From contig CAZTDY010000063.1 in assembly GCA_964612295.1 (NCBI GenBank), positions 1 through 24,737 of the forward strand: DNA of 24,737 nt, read 5' to 3'. Below are positions 21,988 to 24,737 of this stretch, in pieces (the first letter of the stretch is position 1; each line of letters begins with the position of its first letter). The notes below the pieces were generated by a model. The model made no database searches and had not been told where the DNA came from. It worked only from the letters and a program-made list of their open reading frames with translations. Source of the DNA: CAYQJL01 sp964612295 (GTDB taxonomy: Bacteria > Eisenbacteria > RBG-16-71-46 > CAIMUX01 > WJJG01). The position numbers and the translations under genes were made by a program.

Positions 21988-22809
21988 GTGGAAACCTCTG
22001 CGACTCCTGATATCACGTTCTTCACGATTGCCTTCGCGGTCTATGTCGCCGCGATGGTCGGCTTTCTGATTCGCAGTGCCACGCGCAAGGATGTGTGGGG
22101 CTGGCTGGGCGTGGGCGGACTGCTGGTGGGATCGGTTCTTCAGCTCATCGCGCTCGGTATTCGGTGGAAGCTCTCCGGTCACGTGCCGTTGGCTTCGATG
22201 CACGAGTACGCGAGCATCATGTCCTGGATGGCGGCCGGTTCGCTGGCGGTCCTGATCATCCAGACGCGCCGGTTCGAGCTGGGCTCGTATGTCAGCCCTC
22301 TCGTGATCGCCATCATGGCCATCGCCTCGCTGCTGCCGACCAAGATCAACGAGCAGCTCGTCCCCGCGCTGCAGAGCTATTGGCTGCACATTCACGTGTC
22401 GATGGCGGCGCTGTCGGAGGGCGCGTTCGCGGTCTCCTGCGGTTTGGCGATCTACTACCTCGTCAAAGAACGCAAGCCGGGAACGACGCCCGCGGAACTG
22501 GCCCGGCTCGATCTGCTCAACCGTCGCGCGATTTCGATCGGGTATCCCCTCTTCACGCTGGGCGCTCTCTTTGCGGGCGCCATCTGGGCCTACAACGCCT
22601 GGGGCACGTTCTGGAGCTGGGATCCGAAAGAGGTCGGCTCGTGGATCATCTGGCTCTTCTACACCGGCTACCTGCACGCCCGCTACAAGCGGAACTGGCA
22701 GGGGCGCCGGGCGGCGATCCTGGCCATCATCGGCTTTGTGATGATCATCCTCTCGTTCCTGGGGAATCTCTTCCTGGGTGGGAAGCACGCCTACGAGGAC
22801 TTGGGATAG
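21988..22809 (+). CDS. resC: Cytochrome c biogenesis protein ResC/CcsA
   Basis: Haem-handling partner of ResB in system II cytochrome c assembly. A polytopic membrane protein of 273 residues with about eight hydrophobic segments. The haem-binding WWD-type signature is present as WGTFWSWDPKE (205-215), flanked by conserved histidines at about 134/136 (YWLHIHV), 230 (GYLHARY) and 267 (GGKHAYED). The start is GTG 21988, a single base beyond the resB TGA, with GGGAGAG upstream, so the two are translationally linked. It is the last gene of the operon; the structured region 22810-22999 follows. Assignment is secure. Confidence 0.94.
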   Translation: METSATPDITFFTIAFAVYVAAMVGFLIRSATRKDVWGWLGVGGLLVGSVLQLIALGIRWKLSGHVPLASMHEYASIMSWMAAGSLAVLIIQTRRFELGSYVSPLVIAIMAIASLLPTKINEQLVPALQSYWLHIHVSMAALSEGAFAVSCGLAIYYLVKERKPGTTPAELARLDLLNRRAISIGYPLFTLGALFAGAIWAYNAWGTFWSWDPKEVGSWIIWLFYTGYLHARYKRNWQGRRAAILAIIGFVMIILSFLGNLFLGGKHAYEDLG

Positions 22810-22850
22810 GTTGATCGTATCGGCTCGAGTGCTTCAAGGACTTCTTGGAT

Positions 22851-22872
22851 AACATGTTGAGTGTGACATGTT
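22851..22872. repeat. Inverted repeat AACATGT / ACATGTT
   Basis: Seven-base perfect arms (22851-22857 and 22866-22872) separated by eight bases, beginning 42 bp after the resC stop. It could fold at the 3' end of the resBC mRNA or be a dyad operator for a dimeric regulator. Confidence 0.4.
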
Positions 22873-22889
22873 CCCCAAATCTCATTTTG

Positions 22890-22929
22890 GCGACACGTCG
22901 TGAGAATATGTACCCGAGAGCGACACGTC
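22890..22929. repeat. Direct repeat GCGACACGTC, two copies 30 bp apart
   Basis: Identical 10-mers at 22890-22899 and 22920-22929. Thirty base pairs is close to three helical turns, so both copies face the same side of the DNA. No start codon is near, which argues against a promoter-proximal operator. Confidence 0.4.
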
Positions 22930-22999
22930 TCTTGGAGCCAAGAGGGTGCCAGGGCAAACACCCGCCGCGTTCAGATAAGCGGAGACAATGTCCGTCTTG

Positions 23000-24166
23000 C
23001 TAGTAGAGGAAGTGCACCTGCAGCTCGGTGGTCAGGTAGCTCTCATCGGTCTGCGGGGCGGGCCAGTCCTCTTCGGTCAGATGCCCCGCCAGGCGCAGGT
23101 GCAGGAACGGGTAGAGCAGGACCTCCGAACCCAAGCCATAGCGTGAAACCGCCCCGTCCTTGAGATCCAGATCCGGATCGCTGAAGTCGTAGGTCACCAG
23201 GACATCCCAGCCCTGTCGCAGCTGCAGAGCAACTTGATGCGATGCGGCAAAGCGCGTGATCTTGGCGGCTCCGGCGCCATCGGCCGGCGCAGCGGACTGC
23301 AGTCCGCTGGACTCCTGAACCTGCCAACCCACCTCACCCAACCAGACGAACGGGCCCGCAAAGAGCGACCAGAACGGCCCGGCGAGCGTCATCGCATCGC
23401 CGTCATACGGGTTGTACAGGACGGAACCACCCATCGCGATCCCCAGTCCCGCGGCGTTCAGGCGGATACCGACCCGCCCCACGCCGGCCAGGTTACGATC
23501 CCGGTCTCGTGTGCTGCCAGGCGAACCGTTCAGGACCGCGGCCTGCAGCGTGAAGTCGCCGGGAAAGAGCCCGCACTCGAGAGCGACATCCGTATGACCG
23601 GGAGGCGCCAACCCCTGCCGGTCGCGCACGAAAAGGGTGTGATCGCCGAAGCGCCATCCGTAGGGCGGCGCAAACCGCCCCACCTTCACGTACCCGCTGG
23701 CGGGCAACAGGTAACCCATCCCGTAGGCTTCGGTGGTCCCCGCCCCGCTTTGGTCGACATAGGCCGAGAATCGTTCGTTCAGGTGGAAGGCCAGATAGAC
23801 GTCGCCCTGCATCTGGAAGAAGTTGCCCGGATCCTCGTCGCGTTCGGAGTAGGTGTGCATCGTCCGCAGGTCGAATCCGATCGAGAGCCGCTCGCCGATC
23901 ATCGGCCCCTCGCCGGTGAGGTCCTCGAGCGACTGCGGCCGGGCGGCCATCTCGGCCGGCAAGAGGTATTGCGCCGCATAGAGACTGCGTTTCCCGCCCC
24001 CGCTTGGATCGAGATGACAGAGAGAGCAGCGCTGCTCATAGCGCGCGGCGTACCTGGGCGTGGCCACCGCGCGGGTCGCGACGCCGATCGTGATGGCAAC
24101 AACCATCAACCCAAGGAGTGAGGTGATCGCTTGCCGCCGTGTCCGATCGAGACGAGAGGGACCCAT
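23000..24166 (-). CDS. Predicted outer-membrane porin with N-terminal c-type haem motif
   Basis: A 388-residue exported protein. The signal peptide covers about residues 11-36 (LLGLMVVAITIGVATRAVA). Directly after it, YEQRCSLCHLDPSGGGKR contains a CXXCH haem site (Cys47, Cys50, His51). The rest, about 60-388, is a run of amphipathic strands with aromatic girdles (GYVKVGRFAPPYGWRFG, LGEVGWQV, WDVLVTYDFS, LHLRLAGHL) and ends in LQVHFLY, with a terminal aromatic as in outer-membrane barrels. ATG 24166 is chosen over the open frame to 24277 because AAGGAGG precedes it and the signal peptide begins there. It follows the CX4CH lipoprotein gene by 40 bp, so both probably form one electron-transfer or porin-cytochrome unit. 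Confidence 0.83.
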   Translation of the reverse strand: MGPSRLDRTRRQAITSLLGLMVVAITIGVATRAVATPRYAARYEQRCSLCHLDPSGGGKRSLYAAQYLLPAEMAARPQSLEDLTGEGPMIGERLSIGFDLRTMHTYSERDEDPGNFFQMQGDVYLAFHLNERFSAYVDQSGAGTTEAYGMGYLLPASGYVKVGRFAPPYGWRFGDHTLFVRDRQGLAPPGHTDVALECGLFPGDFTLQAAVLNGSPGSTRDRDRNLAGVGRVGIRLNAAGLGIAMGGSVLYNPYDGDAMTLAGPFWSLFAGPFVWLGEVGWQVQESSGLQSAAPADGAGAAKITRFAASHQVALQLRQGWDVLVTYDFSDPDLDLKDGAVSRYGLGSEVLLYPFLHLRLAGHLTEEDWPAPQTDESYLTTELQVHFLY

Positions 24167-24206
24167 CCGATTGCCTCCTTGCACGATTCCCCGGACCAAG
24201 CCCGGG

Positions 24207-24644
24207 CTAGTTGTCCGCGGCGCCTTCTTCGATCCAGGTGCGGACGGCTTCGATCCCATCGGCCGGCAGCGCCCCACCGGGCGGCATGAGCGAGGTGCCC
24301 TGTGCCGTCAGCTTCAGGTAGAGCAGAGAGCTGTCGGGATCGGCCGGAGAGACGCGCAGAAACGCAGGACTACCGCCGGAAGCCACCCCAACGATGTTCC
24401 CATACGCAACCCCTTCCGACAGGTCGAGTCCGGCAATCGGTTCGGGCGATGCGTGGCAGCCGCTGGTCGCACAGTTCTGGGTGAAGATCGGCTGCACTTC
24501 GCTCGCGAAGCTGATCGTCTCGGTTTCACCATTGCCCGCGGTGGTCGGCGCCGCCCCGCGATCGGAGCAACCGGTCAAGAGGGCGACCGCCAGGAGGAGA
24601 GGCGGGAGGGCAGCCCATCCGTGGGCTCTATGGATGCGCATCAT
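24207..24644 (-). CDS. Monohaem cytochrome-like lipoprotein with CX4CH site
   Basis: A 145-residue lipoprotein: signal sequence, then lipobox LLTGC with the lipidated Cys at 26. The mature part resembles the small cytochrome-like domain written roughly as V-x-PIF-x-x-NC-x4-CH: here EVQPIFTQNCATSGCH gives Cys58, Cys63 and His64, a four-residue spacing instead of the usual two. SLMPPGG offers Met120 as a possible axial ligand, and the C-terminal helix AVRTWIEEGA is typical. Haem attachment at CX4CH sites is plausible but not certain. ATG 24644 has an AAGGGGG element about seven bases upstream. A TAGAAT at 24680-24685 (minus strand) could be the -10, without a matching -35. First gene of the pair with the haem porin. 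Confidence 0.85.
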   Translation of the reverse strand: MMRIHRAHGWAALPPLLLAVALLTGCSDRGAAPTTAGNGETETISFASEVQPIFTQNCATSGCHASPEPIAGLDLSEGVAYGNIVGVASGGSPAFLRVSPADPDSSLLYLKLTAQGTSLMPPGGALPADGIEAVRTWIEEGAADN

Positions 24645-24737
24645 GCGCCTACCCCCTTCTGCTCTGCAGCGACGCGCCCATTCTAGTCCCAAGACAAGCG
24701 AAGTCCTGAGCAATTTGCGTCTGAGGCTCGGTGGGAC

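Larger units (their letters stand above)
22810..22999. other. Convergent intergenic region rich in hairpins
   Basis: A 190-bp gap between the resC stop and the stop of the convergent haem-porin gene. It holds inverted repeats at 22851-22872, 22929-22944 (CTCTTGG-AG-CCAAGAG), 22944-22963 (GGGTG/CACCC) and 22965-22982 (CCGC/GCGG), and a 10-bp direct repeat. The left two thirds are clearly more AT-rich than neighbouring genes. No T run follows any hairpin. Probably a bidirectional transcription end zone; a small structured RNA is possible. No open frame of note. Confidence 0.5.

Noticed and set aside
22944..22993. GGCAAAC followed by stems, resembling part of a GEMM (cyclic dinucleotide) riboswitch
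   Set aside because: The second conserved block (GACGCAAAGCC-like) is missing, and the element would point into the 3' end of a gene on the opposite strand, so it has nothing to regulate.
24167..24277. Longer version of the haem porin starting at 24277
   Set aside because: It would overlap the end of the lipoprotein gene and place 37 residues before a normal signal peptide; AAGGAGG before ATG 24166 decides the start.
1..24737. tRNA, rRNA, CRISPR array, insertion sequence, phage or restriction genes
   Set aside because: None seen: no repeat-spacer pattern, no transposase-like protein, and every gap is too short or lacks the expected structure.

Overview
The window reads as a chromosomal segment of a GC-rich, Gram-negative bacterium. 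Support for this is direct: signal peptides, two lipoproteins with lipoboxes, two predicted outer-membrane beta-barrels, system II (ResB/ResC) cytochrome c maturation and a chemosensory array. The mix of families suggests an uncultivated lineage, perhaps of the FCB group or the former deltaproteobacteria, but nothing here (no rRNA, no marker protein comparison) fixes the phylum. I saw no tRNA, rRNA, CRISPR array, transposase, integrase or phage gene. Genes are tightly packed; the longest non-coding stretches are 18310-18539 and 22810-22999. Three pairs of genes converge with almost no space or with overlap (2945/2950, 8005/8008, 13704/13738).

Layout. (1) 6-2081, minus: a secreted TPR protein with a four-cysteine tail, followed by a membrane polyferredoxin with two [4Fe-4S] sites and an HMA-like C-terminal domain. 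(2) 2175-2945: a winged-helix-like/coiled-coil protein (minus) divergent from a small S4 RNA-binding protein (plus). (3) 2950-4710, minus: a PAS hybrid sensor histidine kinase with a C-terminal receiver. (4) 4752-8008, plus: three tightly coupled genes, a tandem-GNAT-like protein, a predicted barrel protein with a Cys cluster, and a protein of no recognised family. (5) 8005-11033, minus: outer-membrane barrel protein, endonuclease IV, lipoprotein and Nudix CoA-pyrophosphatase, overlapping or nearly so. (6) 11223-13738, plus: a carboxyltransferase subunit, a separate biotin carrier and a GNAT acetyltransferase. Units 5 and 6 are driven from a back-to-back promoter pair at 11076-11138. (7) 13704-18309, minus: cheR, cheW, cheA and, first in the operon, a class III nucleotidyl cyclase homologue that has lost its metal-binding aspartates. 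(8) 18540-22809, plus: a thioredoxin-like protein, a MauE-like membrane/thioredoxin fusion, resB and resC. (9) 23000-24644, minus: a lipoprotein with a CX4CH haem site and a predicted porin with an N-terminal CXXCH site.

How the genes fit together. Units 8 and 9 face each other and look functionally linked: 8 would keep apocytochrome cysteines reduced and attach haem, 9 encodes likely substrates that could form an electron path across the outer membrane. The reductant conduit normally supplied by CcdA/DsbD is not present and a MauE-thioredoxin fusion stands in its place. Unit 7 is a partial chemosensory operon (no receptor, CheY or CheB here) headed by a probable pseudo-cyclase. The points most worth a second look are the pseudo-cyclase with CheA, the MauE-Trx fusion in a ResBC operon, the haem porin pair, the unclassified three-gene unit at 4752-8008, and a perfect 13-bp-arm inverted repeat buried in the end of the GNAT gene at a convergent junction.
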